NCBI GenBank assembly: GCA_937915865.1 | Contig: CALGIG010000024.1 | Coordinates: 1 to 12,404, forward strand | Reading direction: 5' to 3' | Length of the DNA: 12,404 bases | From: an uncultured Prolixibacteraceae bacterium | GTDB taxonomy: Bacteria > Bacteroidota > Bacteroidia > Bacteroidales > Prolixibacteraceae | Shown here: positions 1-6,645 of the stretch, piece after piece | How the letters are laid out: each line of letters starts with the position of its first letter | How positions within the stretch are numbered: position 1 is the first letter of the stretch | Position numbers and translations under genes: made by a program | The notes under the pieces: generated by a model | The model's input: the letters and a program-made list of their open reading frames with translations, nothing else | Database searches by the model: none | Told to the model about the DNA's origin: nothing

Positions 1-55
1 AAATATGAAGAAAAAATTCAAAGCTTTTATTGAGGAAAAGTGTGAGTTTGCCCTG

Positions 56-63
56 CAAAAGTA
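56..63 (-). promoter_or_regulatory. Possible -7 promoter element for a gene off the left edge
   Basis: Read on the minus strand this is TACTTTTG, an exact match to the Bacteroidota -7 consensus TAnnTTTG. It lies beyond the end of the response regulator gene and points out of the window. No good TTTG/TTG -33 element is seen at the expected 19-21 bases upstream, so the match could be chance in AT-rich DNA. Confidence 0.25.
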
Positions 64-105
64 CTACTCTCATTTCTTCGTTTTTCAGGAAAGATGCATA
101 ACGAC

Positions 106-130
106 AAAAAAGCGTTGCGTATAACTCAAC
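106..130 (-). terminator. Weak intrinsic terminator after the response regulator
   Basis: On the minus strand, GTTGAG (130-125) can pair with CGCAAC (119-114) around the five-base loop TTATA, with five of six pairs formed. GC and then six T residues (111-106) follow. The stem begins inside the regulator's stop codon region. The short stem makes this only moderately convincing, but its place at the end of a six-gene run fits. Confidence 0.4.
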
Positions 131-893
131 TATTTAGCCAGTTCTTGAAATCGGCAACACGCTCGCGGCTAACCAACACCTCAGTTTCGGGGTTAGGCCG
201 AAGTTGTAGCTTTAAACGGTTATTGAAATAGGTGTGTATTTTCTCTATTGAACCGGGACTTACGATGAACTTCCGGTTTATCCTGAAAAAAGCTTTGGGA
301 TCAAGCATTTGCTCCAGTTCGTCGAGCGAATTATCGACAGGTAAACGGTTCTTTGCAAAGGTAACCGCCCAGCACATTCCTTCTTCAAAAACAAAAAAGG
401 CAATATCTTCAACCAATACCTGTTTCAATTGCTCGCCTAATTTCAGAAGCAACCGCTTTTTATATTGTTTCGGCTGAAGCAATTGTGTATAAATTTGTTC
501 GTACAACAATTTTGAATTGGGCAAATATATCCTCTGTCGTTTGCCAAACTTTTCAAATGCCAATTTTAAGTCCTGAAATTCAATAGGTTTAAGCAAATAG
601 TCGATACTATTTACCTTAAAAGCCTGAATCGCATATTCGTTGTAGGCTGTTGTAAAAATAACGGGAATTTCAAGGCTCACCTGCTTAAACAAATCAAAAC
701 ACGAACCATCGGAAAGCTGAATATCCATCAGCATTAAATCAGGATGCTGATTATTGGAAAACCATTCGACACCTTTTTTAACCGACTCAATAATGCCAAG
801 TAATTCAACCGAAGGGTCGTATCGGTTAATTAAGTTCACAAGGTGTTCAGCCGAAAGGCTTTCATCTTCAAATATCAATACTTTTAAGCTCAC
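126..893 (-). CDS. LytTR-family DNA-binding response regulator
   Basis: This is a 255-residue two-component response regulator. The receiver domain fills residues 3-120, with acidic pocket E9-D10-E11, the expected phospho-acceptor D57 (in LMLMDIQL), T81/T82 and K102 in the LLKP motif. A LytTR DNA-binding domain covers about 146-253 and includes the family pattern FFRINRKFIVS (202-212). The start is GTG at 893, lying inside the 3' end of the kinase gene (26-base overlap); no upstream in-frame ATG gives a better receiver domain. The tight overlap indicates translational coupling and that the two proteins are partners. LytTR regulators bind direct repeats in promoters of their targets. The likely targets are nearby or the operon itself, but no site is identified. 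Family call is firm; regulon unknown. Confidence 0.95.
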   Translation of the reverse strand: MSLKVLIFEDESLSAEHLVNLINRYDPSVELLGIIESVKKGVEWFSNNQHPDLMLMDIQLSDGSCFDLFKQVSLEIPVIFTTAYNEYAIQAFKVNSIDYLLKPIEFQDLKLAFEKFGKRQRIYLPNSKLLYEQIYTQLLQPKQYKKRLLLKLGEQLKQVLVEDIAFFVFEEGMCWAVTFAKNRLPVDNSLDELEQMLDPKAFFRINRKFIVSPGSIEKIHTYFNNRLKLQLRPNPETEVLVSRERVADFKNWLNS

Positions 894-1956
894 TTTTTTT
901 CAGTTTAGGAAGTTTCACACAAAAAGTAAACGAAGTTTCTTCTACCTCTATCTGCTTATCTGATATTAATTCAAATCGCTTTTTAATATTTTCAAGTCCG
1001 ATACCCGACGAACCCTCAATCAGTTCCCTGCGATTTAGGTTATTCACCACTCTTAAAAAATCTTCTTCTTCAGTAATGCGCACCACCAAAGGCGATTCTT
1101 TCGAAAAACGATTGTGTTTCACCGAATTCTCAACCAGCATTTGCAATGAATTTTTTGGAACGAATATATATTTTCGGGTATCATCATTAATTTCAATGGT
1201 AAACTGAATACTGTCGTTATGTCTCATTTTCATCAGAAAAATATAGGTATTCAAAAAATCAAGTTCTCGCTGCAACACGACAACAGTCTCATCTTTAACT
1301 TCTAAAATGTATCGGTACATCTTCGATAATTGAGCGATATATTCGCCAGCCAAATCAGCGTCTTTATGTACCAACGAATTAAGTACACTCAAACTGTTAA
1401 AAAAGAAATGCGGTTCAATCTGGTGCTTCAACGCTTCAAACTGCGAACGGATATTTTCTTTTTGCAGGCGTTCGGCCATTATCTCGGCTTCCTGCCAGTT
1501 TTGGAAGTAGTAAATAAACGAATGGAAACCAATGATAATGAGCGAAATAACCACCATCATAACCATTAAATCACGGTCGAGAACAGCATAATCGGCCCAT
1601 AGTTTTTCCTGATGAGGAAGCACAAAAAACAGATTGTAATACAACCCTCCATACAAAATCGTGAATCCGATGCAGTAAACAAAAAGCACAATGCCCAGGA
1701 TTACAAAACGCCAGGTTAACTCGAAATACTTTTTAGTCAGGCGATTGATATAAGTGGTAATCCTGATACCGATAATCCATACTACAAAACCAAAGAAAAG
1801 GAAAAAAGCATGGAATAGTATTCCGCGCAAGTCGTATTGTAAAAGAGTTGAATACGAACGGTCGTAAAATTTATACAGGTAATGTACCCCGTTCAAGATC
1901 AAAAAAATAGACAAGTATTTTAAGATAAACTCCTTTTTACGGACTTCAGGATTCAT
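868..1956 (-). CDS. LytS/YehU-type membrane sensor histidine kinase
   Basis: This is a 362-residue membrane sensor kinase of the HisKA_7TM-less, His_kinase (LytS/YehU/YpdA-like) group. Four hydrophobic segments are visible at about residues 11-29, 44-66, 84-106 and 130-151, with short linkers and no large extracellular sensor domain. A short coiled linker (about 155-178) leads to the H-box LKHQIEPHFFFNSLS (176-190), whose phospho-acceptor is H183. The N-box VENSVKH has N277, and the glycine-rich ATP-lid motif SSGIGLENIKKRF is at 316-328. It is transcribed just before its LytTR regulator, with overlapping ends, a classic pair in Bacteroidota. The extended SDR gene ends 40 bases upstream, so co-transcription with the SDR/START genes is possible. 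The stimulus cannot be read from the sequence; with only membrane helices for sensing, an envelope or lipid-related signal is a guess. Confidence 0.94.
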   Translation of the reverse strand: MNPEVRKKEFILKYLSIFLILNGVHYLYKFYDRSYSTLLQYDLRGILFHAFFLFFGFVVWIIGIRITTYINRLTKKYFELTWRFVILGIVLFVYCIGFTILYGGLYYNLFFVLPHQEKLWADYAVLDRDLMVMMVVISLIIIGFHSFIYYFQNWQEAEIMAERLQKENIRSQFEALKHQIEPHFFFNSLSVLNSLVHKDADLAGEYIAQLSKMYRYILEVKDETVVVLQRELDFLNTYIFLMKMRHNDSIQFTIEINDDTRKYIFVPKNSLQMLVENSVKHNRFSKESPLVVRITEEEDFLRVVNNLNRRELIEGSSGIGLENIKKRFELISDKQIEVEETSFTFCVKLPKLKKSELKSIDI

Positions 1957-1996
1957 CGATTATTGTTTGTAGCGAAATTATAAAATTTGATTGAGT

Positions 1997-2980
1997 TTAC
2001 GACAAATACCCATATTGTTCGAACCATTCCAGCGCATCTTCAATCGCCTGAGTTATGGGAGTTTGAGGCATATTCAATTCTCTGATGGCTTTTGCCGCCG
2101 AATAATAATTATCGGTACAAAGTAACCGGGCGTTTACAGCATTCAGCCTGGCTGGCTTTTTACTGACATTCTCAAGCAAACTACCCATCGCTCCTGCCAT
2201 CTTGACCAATGATTTACTTAGTGAAATTTGCTTTTGCGGAAACCCGGCGACAAGGTTCATTTTTTCGAAAAAATCGGAATAAGTAAGATTTTCATTTGCA
2301 AGCAAATAACATTCACCAGGCTTCCCTTTCGAAATCGTATTTACAATTGCTTTGGCAACATCGCCTACGTGTACAAAGTTCTTTCCACCTGGAGGACAAG
2401 CCATTAAGGTTTTGCCATAGGCCATCAAAATAATTTGTCCTGAACTGGGTTTGACATCGTACTTCCCCAGCATAAATGTTGGATTAACAACAATAGCTGG
2501 TAAGCCGCTTCGTTGGTATTCATTGAGTACTAAATTCTGGGCAATATATTTACTTACCATGTACCCCGATTTTCCAATTTCACTGAATGTTGATTCTTCG
2601 GTCCCTGGTTTTTCCATTGTCCCGGGATCAAAAGCATTGGCCGATCCCACAAAAATGAATTTTTCGATGTTGCGTCGAACAGCTTCATCAAGCAAAAGCT
2701 GAGTGGCATCGACATTTGTCCGTTTATACGCCTCGTAATTGGTTGGCCACTGGCTGGTATTAGCTGCAGCATGAATTACTACCTCGCAACCGGCAAAAGC
2801 CTTCCGCACATCAGCCAGATTGTTTATTTCTCCTTTTATAAGCTCTGCATCAACCCCCTTCAACGAAAGAAGGTTGCTGCTTTCGCGAACCATTCCGCGA
2901 ACCTGGTATCCTGAATGGAGCAATTCACGAACCAGATTGCTGGACAGCAAACCGTTTGCCCCGGTAACTAACACTTTCAT
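1997..2980 (-). CDS. Extended SDR (NAD-dependent epimerase/dehydratase, DFR-like)
   Basis: This 327-residue cytosolic extended short-chain dehydrogenase/reductase resembles the dihydroflavonol-reductase/3-beta-HSD-like branch. The N-terminal Rossmann motif is TGANGLLS (6-13), followed by the catalytic set S113, Y140 and K144 (GYMVSK). The late VNPTFMLG segment (165-172) is typical of extended SDRs. The third glycine of the usual GxxGxxG is replaced by S13, a mild departure worth noting. The C-terminal half (about 175-327) is the substrate-binding part. The gene starts 72 bases after the classical SDR ends and finishes 40 bases before the kinase. Members of this branch reduce or epimerise nucleotide sugars, sterol-like or other keto/alcohol substrates. 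Neighbouring START and DUF2062 genes make a lipid-like substrate more likely than a sugar nucleotide, but this is inference. Confidence 0.88.
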   Translation of the reverse strand: MKVLVTGANGLLSSNLVRELLHSGYQVRGMVRESSNLLSLKGVDAELIKGEINNLADVRKAFAGCEVVIHAAANTSQWPTNYEAYKRTNVDATQLLLDEAVRRNIEKFIFVGSANAFDPGTMEKPGTEESTFSEIGKSGYMVSKYIAQNLVLNEYQRSGLPAIVVNPTFMLGKYDVKPSSGQIILMAYGKTLMACPPGGKNFVHVGDVAKAIVNTISKGKPGECYLLANENLTYSDFFEKMNLVAGFPQKQISLSKSLVKMAGAMGSLLENVSKKPARLNAVNARLLCTDNYYSAAKAIRELNMPQTPITQAIEDALEWFEQYGYLS

Positions 2981-3019
2981 ATTAATCAGTTTTCTTAAGT
3001 ATTATTGTCACCTCAAATC

Positions 3020-3042
3020 TTCTTTCGAAATAATCGGAAGAA
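3020..3042. repeat. Small inverted repeat between the two SDR genes
   Basis: The arms TTCTTTCGA and TCGGAAGAA (9 bases, one imperfect pair) flank a five-base loop in the 72-base gap between the classical and extended SDR genes. No T-run follows on the minus strand, so it does not look like a terminator. It could slow decay or processing of the operon transcript, or be chance. Confidence 0.25.
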
Positions 3043-3052
3043 CTTTCGTTTT

Positions 3053-3844
3053 CTAAAGCTCTCGCTGAATGATTCTGGAACTCATCGCCAATTTTATTCC
3101 TGAAGGAATCAGACTCATCACGAAAACATTAATACGGTTCAAATATCCTGGGATAATTACCGCTTTTCCGCGAATAAGTTCTGCAATCGAAATCCGGGCG
3201 ATGGCTGGTGCCGAGATCAAGGCCAATCGTCCCAAAGCACCTTGTTTCTGAATACGGGCAACCACATCCGGATTGGTCATGATCGGACCAGGATTCACCA
3301 CGCTTACTTTAATGTTGGTGCTTTTCAACTCAGCTTTTAAACCTCGCGTGAAATGATAAACGAAAGCTTTTGATGCCGGGTAAACGGTTTTAAATGGAAG
3401 CGGCGAAAAGGCTGCCATGCTCGAAACATTCAGGATATAGGCTTTTCGGTGCATTTTCAATTCGGGAATGAGCAACCTGACCAATAATGAAGTTGCACGA
3501 ATATTGAGCTGGATTAACCTGTCGATATATTCGGTTGGCGTAGTTTCCAACAAACGCGTTCCACCTGCCCCGGCATTGTTAATAAGTACATTTACCGAAA
3601 AATTGACAGTTACCCATTCGGCGAGCCTTACAACCTCTTCTTTATCTGTCAAATCGGTTTCATACGGGCAGGCAATAACCTGGTATTTCGCTGCAATGTC
3701 GGTACAAAGCCCAGGAAGGTTTTCCCCAGGTAAAGAAACCAGGATCAGATTCATCTTCCGGCGGGCACATTCAATTGCAAGTTCTTTACCCAGCCCGGTA
3801 CTGGCGCCGGTTATCAGCGTAAATAATTTGTTGTTCGTTCTCAT
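3053..3844 (-). CDS. Classical SDR family NAD(P)-dependent oxidoreductase
   Basis: This is a 263-residue classical short-chain dehydrogenase/reductase. The cofactor motif TGASTGLG is at 12-19, the structural NNAG at 89-92, the active-site asparagine is N114, S142 is the catalytic serine, and Y155-x3-K159 is the catalytic pair (VYPASK). The post-catalytic VNPGPIMTN (183-191) follows. The C-terminus (about 230-263) is hydrophobic and basic, as in DltE/YqjQ-type and lipid-acting SDRs that sit near the membrane; that resemblance is suggestive only. The ATG start overlaps the stop of the DUF2062 gene as ATGA, so translation is probably coupled. It would interconvert a ketone and an alcohol with NAD(P)(H), and it probably acts in the same pathway as the extended SDR downstream. 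Substrate unknown. Confidence 0.9.
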   Translation of the reverse strand: MRTNNKLFTLITGASTGLGKELAIECARRKMNLILVSLPGENLPGLCTDIAAKYQVIACPYETDLTDKEEVVRLAEWVTVNFSVNVLINNAGAGGTRLLETTPTEYIDRLIQLNIRATSLLVRLLIPELKMHRKAYILNVSSMAAFSPLPFKTVYPASKAFVYHFTRGLKAELKSTNIKVSVVNPGPIMTNPDVVARIQKQGALGRLALISAPAIARISIAELIRGKAVIIPGYLNRINVFVMSLIPSGIKLAMSSRIIQREL

Positions 3845-4305
3845 TGTTTTCTGTATTTATTAACGATAAAAAAGCTCAAATGATAAGCAAAAAATGCGAA
3901 CGGAATTCCCAGCAAAACACCGCCAACGGCTAGAGTTACCAGTATTTCAGTCCCATTTACAATAAGGCTTTCAAAAAATCGGAATGAAAAATCGGTTGAA
4001 AAATTGATTGAATTGGCACAGCCAGTAACCTGACGGCCAACAAGGTAATTCAATCCGAAAATAAATGGGGCAGTCAGCGGGTTGATATTAAACACACCTA
4101 TTCCGGCAGCCAGTTTGTTCCATTTGAACAACGATGCAATAGCCATAGCAATGAAAGCTTTAACACCCACCAGGGGCATCATTCCAATGAAAATTCCGAG
4201 CGAATATCCGCTGGCAATCTGGTGTGGGTCGCCATCCATTTTTCCAATGCGTTTAACCGAATTCAATTTACTGGTAACAACCAGTTTTATTCTTCGGAAA
4301 TTCAT
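3841..4305 (-). CDS. DUF2062 domain-containing membrane protein
   Basis: This 154-residue protein matches the DUF2062 family. Hydrophobic segments lie at about residues 35-60, 64-90 and 119-148. Diagnostic features are the P-H-x-I-A-x-G segment leading into LGIFIGMMPLVGVK (36-49) and the conserved NPLTAP stretch (75-80). The family is small and poorly understood, often encoded next to glycosyltransferases, lipid A or lipid-modifying genes, and its function is not established. Both ends overlap neighbours by four bases (ATGA): the START gene upstream and the SDR downstream. These overlaps argue that the three products are made together and perhaps act as a unit at the inner membrane. The family call rests on motif pattern and length. 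Confidence 0.85.
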   Translation of the reverse strand: MNFRRIKLVVTSKLNSVKRIGKMDGDPHQIASGYSLGIFIGMMPLVGVKAFIAMAIASLFKWNKLAAGIGVFNINPLTAPFIFGLNYLVGRQVTGCANSINFSTDFSFRFFESLIVNGTEILVTLAVGGVLLGIPFAFFAYHLSFFIVNKYRKQ

Positions 4306-5072
4306 AACCGTTCAGCTATTTTTTTGACATTCGAAACGCAGTTTTCCATTTCGTTAAATACAAACGGGTCGGTTATCCACCGCGGCAAAAATGGTTTCGT
4401 TTTGGAGAACATATAGTAACGGATGCGAGAATGAACGCTATCGGTTGAAACAAATTCCCATTTTCCTTCGAAATGAGACAAGCGACGGTACTTTTCATTT
4501 TCGGGCAAATAATCTGGTTGCCCAGAAATGCCAATAACCACCGAATGTTCAGATGGATTGACCAACATTTCATTCCGGGTGACCAAATCGAAGCGCAAAG
4601 CTGGCATGAAGTTGAAACGCGAATAAGCATACCACTCCCAATCCGACCGAACATTAACAACCTTGTATTCGTCGGCCATCGAAAGCCATTCGGTGCCATA
4701 CTTTTCGTTGCGAATAATTTGAGAAAGCTGTTCAGGAGTAGATTTCACCCGGACTTCGGCGTATAGTTCCCGGGCTTTGCGGCCAGGTTCGGCCTCAATC
4801 CAACGCTGGTAAATAAACACATCATCCTTATGTTTTCGGAGTTCCCACAAGCTTGATTCTGATGATGTTTCAGACGGAAAGTTTTTGTACCCGAAAGCGC
4901 TCGTTGTTTCGGAATCTGAATTTACTTCGAATGTTGTTTCAACCGGCAATGCAGTTCCTTCAGTTTTTTCGGTACGATTAGCATGTCCATCACCTAAATG
5001 ATGTAACAACAAAATCAATAAAATAATCATGGCTTTTCTGTTTTTTGTTTTCTGAATAATTGTTTTCAGCAA
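4302..5072 (-). CDS. Exported START-domain (Bet v 1-like) lipid-binding protein
   Basis: Residues about 76-256 resemble a START domain: WELRKHKDDVFIYQR opens it, the ARELYAEVRVKSTPEQL helix/strand region is at about 100-116, the RFDLVTRNEM strand is at 160-169, and the C-terminal helix NCVSNVKKIAERL is at 244-256. START domains bind lipids in a hydrophobic tunnel. An N-terminal hydrophobic run (about 15-24) ending near GHA|NR (29-33) looks like a signal peptide, followed by a low-complexity Ser/Thr/Glu linker (34-75). No lipobox cysteine is present, so the mature protein is probably periplasmic. The start is uncertain. The TTG at 5072 gives a basic n-region, while the first ATG is at 5030 and would leave almost none; no in-frame ATG lies between 5072 and the preceding in-frame stop. 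The stop overlaps the DUF2062 start (ATGA). It is the first gene of the left-hand run. Confidence 0.8.
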   Translation of the reverse strand: MLKTIIQKTKNRKAMIILLILLLHHLGDGHANRTEKTEGTALPVETTFEVNSDSETTSAFGYKNFPSETSSESSLWELRKHKDDVFIYQRWIEAEPGRKARELYAEVRVKSTPEQLSQIIRNEKYGTEWLSMADEYKVVNVRSDWEWYAYSRFNFMPALRFDLVTRNEMLVNPSEHSVVIGISGQPDYLPENEKYRRLSHFEGKWEFVSTDSVHSRIRYYMFSKTKPFLPRWITDPFVFNEMENCVSNVKKIAERL

Positions 5073-5231
5073 AGCAAACCATAAAACAGCACCACCCCAA
5101 GCAAGGTCAAATGAACCGTTGCCTGAAATTGTTGAGTTGTTGTTTTATGTATTTGAATTGTACACTGAAAACAGAGACAGGGAAAAAACAGGAAAGTCGA
5201 AAGAGATGGAATACTAAATGGTGAACTTTCG

Positions 5232-5270
5232 AAAACAAACTGAGCGGATGACATCTGGTCACCCGCTCAG
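5232..5270 (-). terminator. Intrinsic terminator after the hexokinase gene
   Basis: On the minus strand, CTGAGCGG (5270-5263) pairs with CCGCTCAG (5247-5240). One mismatch follows, then a further four pairs (TGAC/GTCA on the plus strand, 5249-5252 with 5258-5261), closing a five-base loop. A T-rich run, TTTGTTTT (5239-5232), comes immediately after the stem. This is the best terminator in the window. It separates hexokinase from the START-led operon, so the START gene needs its own promoter in 5073-5231; no convincing one was seen there. Confidence 0.85.
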
Positions 5271-5291
5271 CAAAATATCTTTGATGTATAT

Positions 5292-5324
5292 AGCCATCAG
5301 ATGGCTTGAAGGCATCAGATGGCT
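5292..5324. repeat. Repeat hairpin in the hexokinase 3' region
   Basis: The 12-base word CATCAGATGGCT occurs twice, 18 bases apart (5295-5306, allowing for its first base pair, and 5313-5324). The first copy lies in a near-perfect palindrome, AGCCATC-A-GATGGCT (5292-5306). The whole unit can also fold as one stem, AGCCATCAGATG (5292-5303) with CATCAGATGGCT (5313-5324), with 11 of 12 pairs around a nine-base loop. It begins 17 bases beyond the hexokinase stop codon and precedes the terminator. This may be a REP-like extragenic element or a transcript-stabilising hairpin. Confidence 0.6.
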
Positions 5325-5340
5325 ACCTTAACTAAAGCTT

Positions 5341-6537
5341 TTACGACAACACCGACATAGCAGCGCCAATCAGATTAGCATTTTCAATGCGCGAAATTTC
5401 AACTGTAGCATCAATAGCCAGCTCAGCAAGCAACTCTTTAATGGTTGCATTTACGATATCAACATAACTGATATCATGAACTTTCACTTTACTCCAGAAT
5501 AAACTTCCTTCAGCTAAAACCTGTACTTTTTTAACCGATGGATAAGCCGAATTAAGGTTAAGCACTAAACCAACAAGTGAAGCGGCAACCAGCTTGGCCG
5601 AACGTTCGTAAATCTGGAATGCTGTTTCAACATAGTCAAGCTTATATTCTTCCGGATTGTTCATCATCTTGCTCAGTCCGGCAGCATCCAACTTAACATC
5701 CAGACCGTCATTCGGGAATACAGAACGGAAGATACGTCCAAGGTACATTCCAGAGATAGCTTTTTCAAAAATCTGGTATCCCTTATTATCAGAGTTTTCA
5801 TCAACTTCAGCATCGAATGCAGTGAGATGAGGCGGATTAAAGTTCCCAGATTCAAGATTAACCGGGGTTTCGCCGCTCCAGCCTTCCAGAGATTTAATTT
5901 TTGGAATGTACTCTGATGGGAAGAAGGTAGCCATGTTGGTACCAGTACCAACAATTAAACCAATATAGGCATCGAATCCGGGATTCATCAAACCAGCAAA
6001 CAAGCTGGTAATAGTGTCGTTTACAACAGCAATTTTATTGAAACTGACATTTGTTTTTTCGTTCAGAAATTTAACCAGAGGTTCGCCAACCGGATTGCCT
6101 TCCATTCCGGCAATATTTACACCTTTAGTCCATTTAATCAGTTCGGCATCACCATTCAGCAGCGATTTGGCCGGATAAGAAAAACAATATCCGATAGGTG
6201 AATCCTGCGGAAGACTCAACTTATTAATAGTCTGAGCCTGAGAAATATAAAGATCATCTTCAGTAAAACCAGCGGTTTTCATTTCAGTAATGTTTTTTTC
6301 GACCAAACCTGCGATGTTGGTCTCTTCGCCTACTGAAACAACGGCTGCCCTAAAATTGGTTCCACCTAAATCAAAAACAGTAGCTTCGCCTTTAATTCCA
6401 TCTTTTTTAGGATGAATATAAGTTGGCAAACATTTAATTTCTGTTCCTTCATCTTGAAGACCTGTTACGATTTTTGATTTTAAGTCGTTTGCAATGTCGA
6501 GCAACTGACTGTTTGATAAAGCAAATGGATTGTTCAT
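5341..6537 (-). CDS. Hexokinase (eukaryote-like hexokinase family)
   Basis: This 398-residue cytosolic sugar kinase phosphorylates glucose and similar hexoses with ATP to the 6-phosphate, feeding glycolysis. Motifs in order: phosphate-1 FDLGGTNFRA (55-64), sugar-binding segment GYCFSYPAK (116-124), catalytic base D174 in VVNDTIT, phosphate-2 GTGTN (197-201), E229 of the LESGNF sugar contact, the FEKAISGMYLGRIFR segment (257-271) characteristic of hexokinases as opposed to ROK or Glk kinases, and the adenosine-region motif AEGSLFW (342-348). Length agrees with single-domain hexokinases found in Bacteroidota. It starts at ATG and has its own candidate promoter and terminator, so it is probably monocistronic. 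Upstream neighbours are saccharide-degrading enzymes, and glucose from the GH3 enzyme is a natural substrate. Confidence 0.95.
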   Translation of the reverse strand: MNNPFALSNSQLLDIANDLKSKIVTGLQDEGTEIKCLPTYIHPKKDGIKGEATVFDLGGTNFRAAVVSVGEETNIAGLVEKNITEMKTAGFTEDDLYISQAQTINKLSLPQDSPIGYCFSYPAKSLLNGDAELIKWTKGVNIAGMEGNPVGEPLVKFLNEKTNVSFNKIAVVNDTITSLFAGLMNPGFDAYIGLIVGTGTNMATFFPSEYIPKIKSLEGWSGETPVNLESGNFNPPHLTAFDAEVDENSDNKGYQIFEKAISGMYLGRIFRSVFPNDGLDVKLDAAGLSKMMNNPEEYKLDYVETAFQIYERSAKLVAASLVGLVLNLNSAYPSVKKVQVLAEGSLFWSKVKVHDISYVDIVNATIKELLAELAIDATVEISRIENANLIGAAMSVLS

Positions 6538-6577
6538 GGTTTAATTATTTGTTTAATAGATTGTTTACAATTTTGGC

Positions 6578-6609
6578 TAAAAGTAGAAAAATCCTCTTAC
6601 ATCAGCAAA
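6578..6609 (-). promoter_or_regulatory. Candidate hexokinase promoter (Bacteroidota type)
   Basis: On the minus strand, TTTG (6609-6606) is followed after 20 bases by TACTTTTA (6585-6578), which matches TAnnTTTG in seven of eight positions. Spacing and order fit the known -33/-7 promoters of this phylum. Transcription would begin near 6571, giving a leader of about 34 bases before the ATG at 6537. The site falls in the 108-base gap after the broken DUF5916 gene, which supports independent expression of hexokinase. Confidence 0.5.
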
Positions 6610-6645
6610 AGGACTTTTCAGTAATATTAAACAATTAAAAAAGAG

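Noticed and set aside
5..124. A 39-codon plus-strand open frame starting at ATG (position 5) and ending TAA at 122-124.
   Set aside because: Lys/Phe-rich, no recognisable motif or ribosome-binding signal, runs against all neighbouring genes and overlaps the likely terminator of the regulator gene. Chance is the simpler explanation.
126..1956. The kinase/regulator pair as a quorum or agr-type peptide-signalling system.
   Set aside because: No AgrB-like or peptide-export gene is nearby, and the kinase has four helices with LytS/YehU-type boxes that are widespread in Bacteroidota in unrelated roles.
5066..5254. A 62-codon minus-strand open frame in the gap before the START gene.
   Set aside because: It begins inside the terminator hairpin, overlaps the START gene start in another frame, and has low-complexity Ser/Phe/Leu content with no family resemblance.
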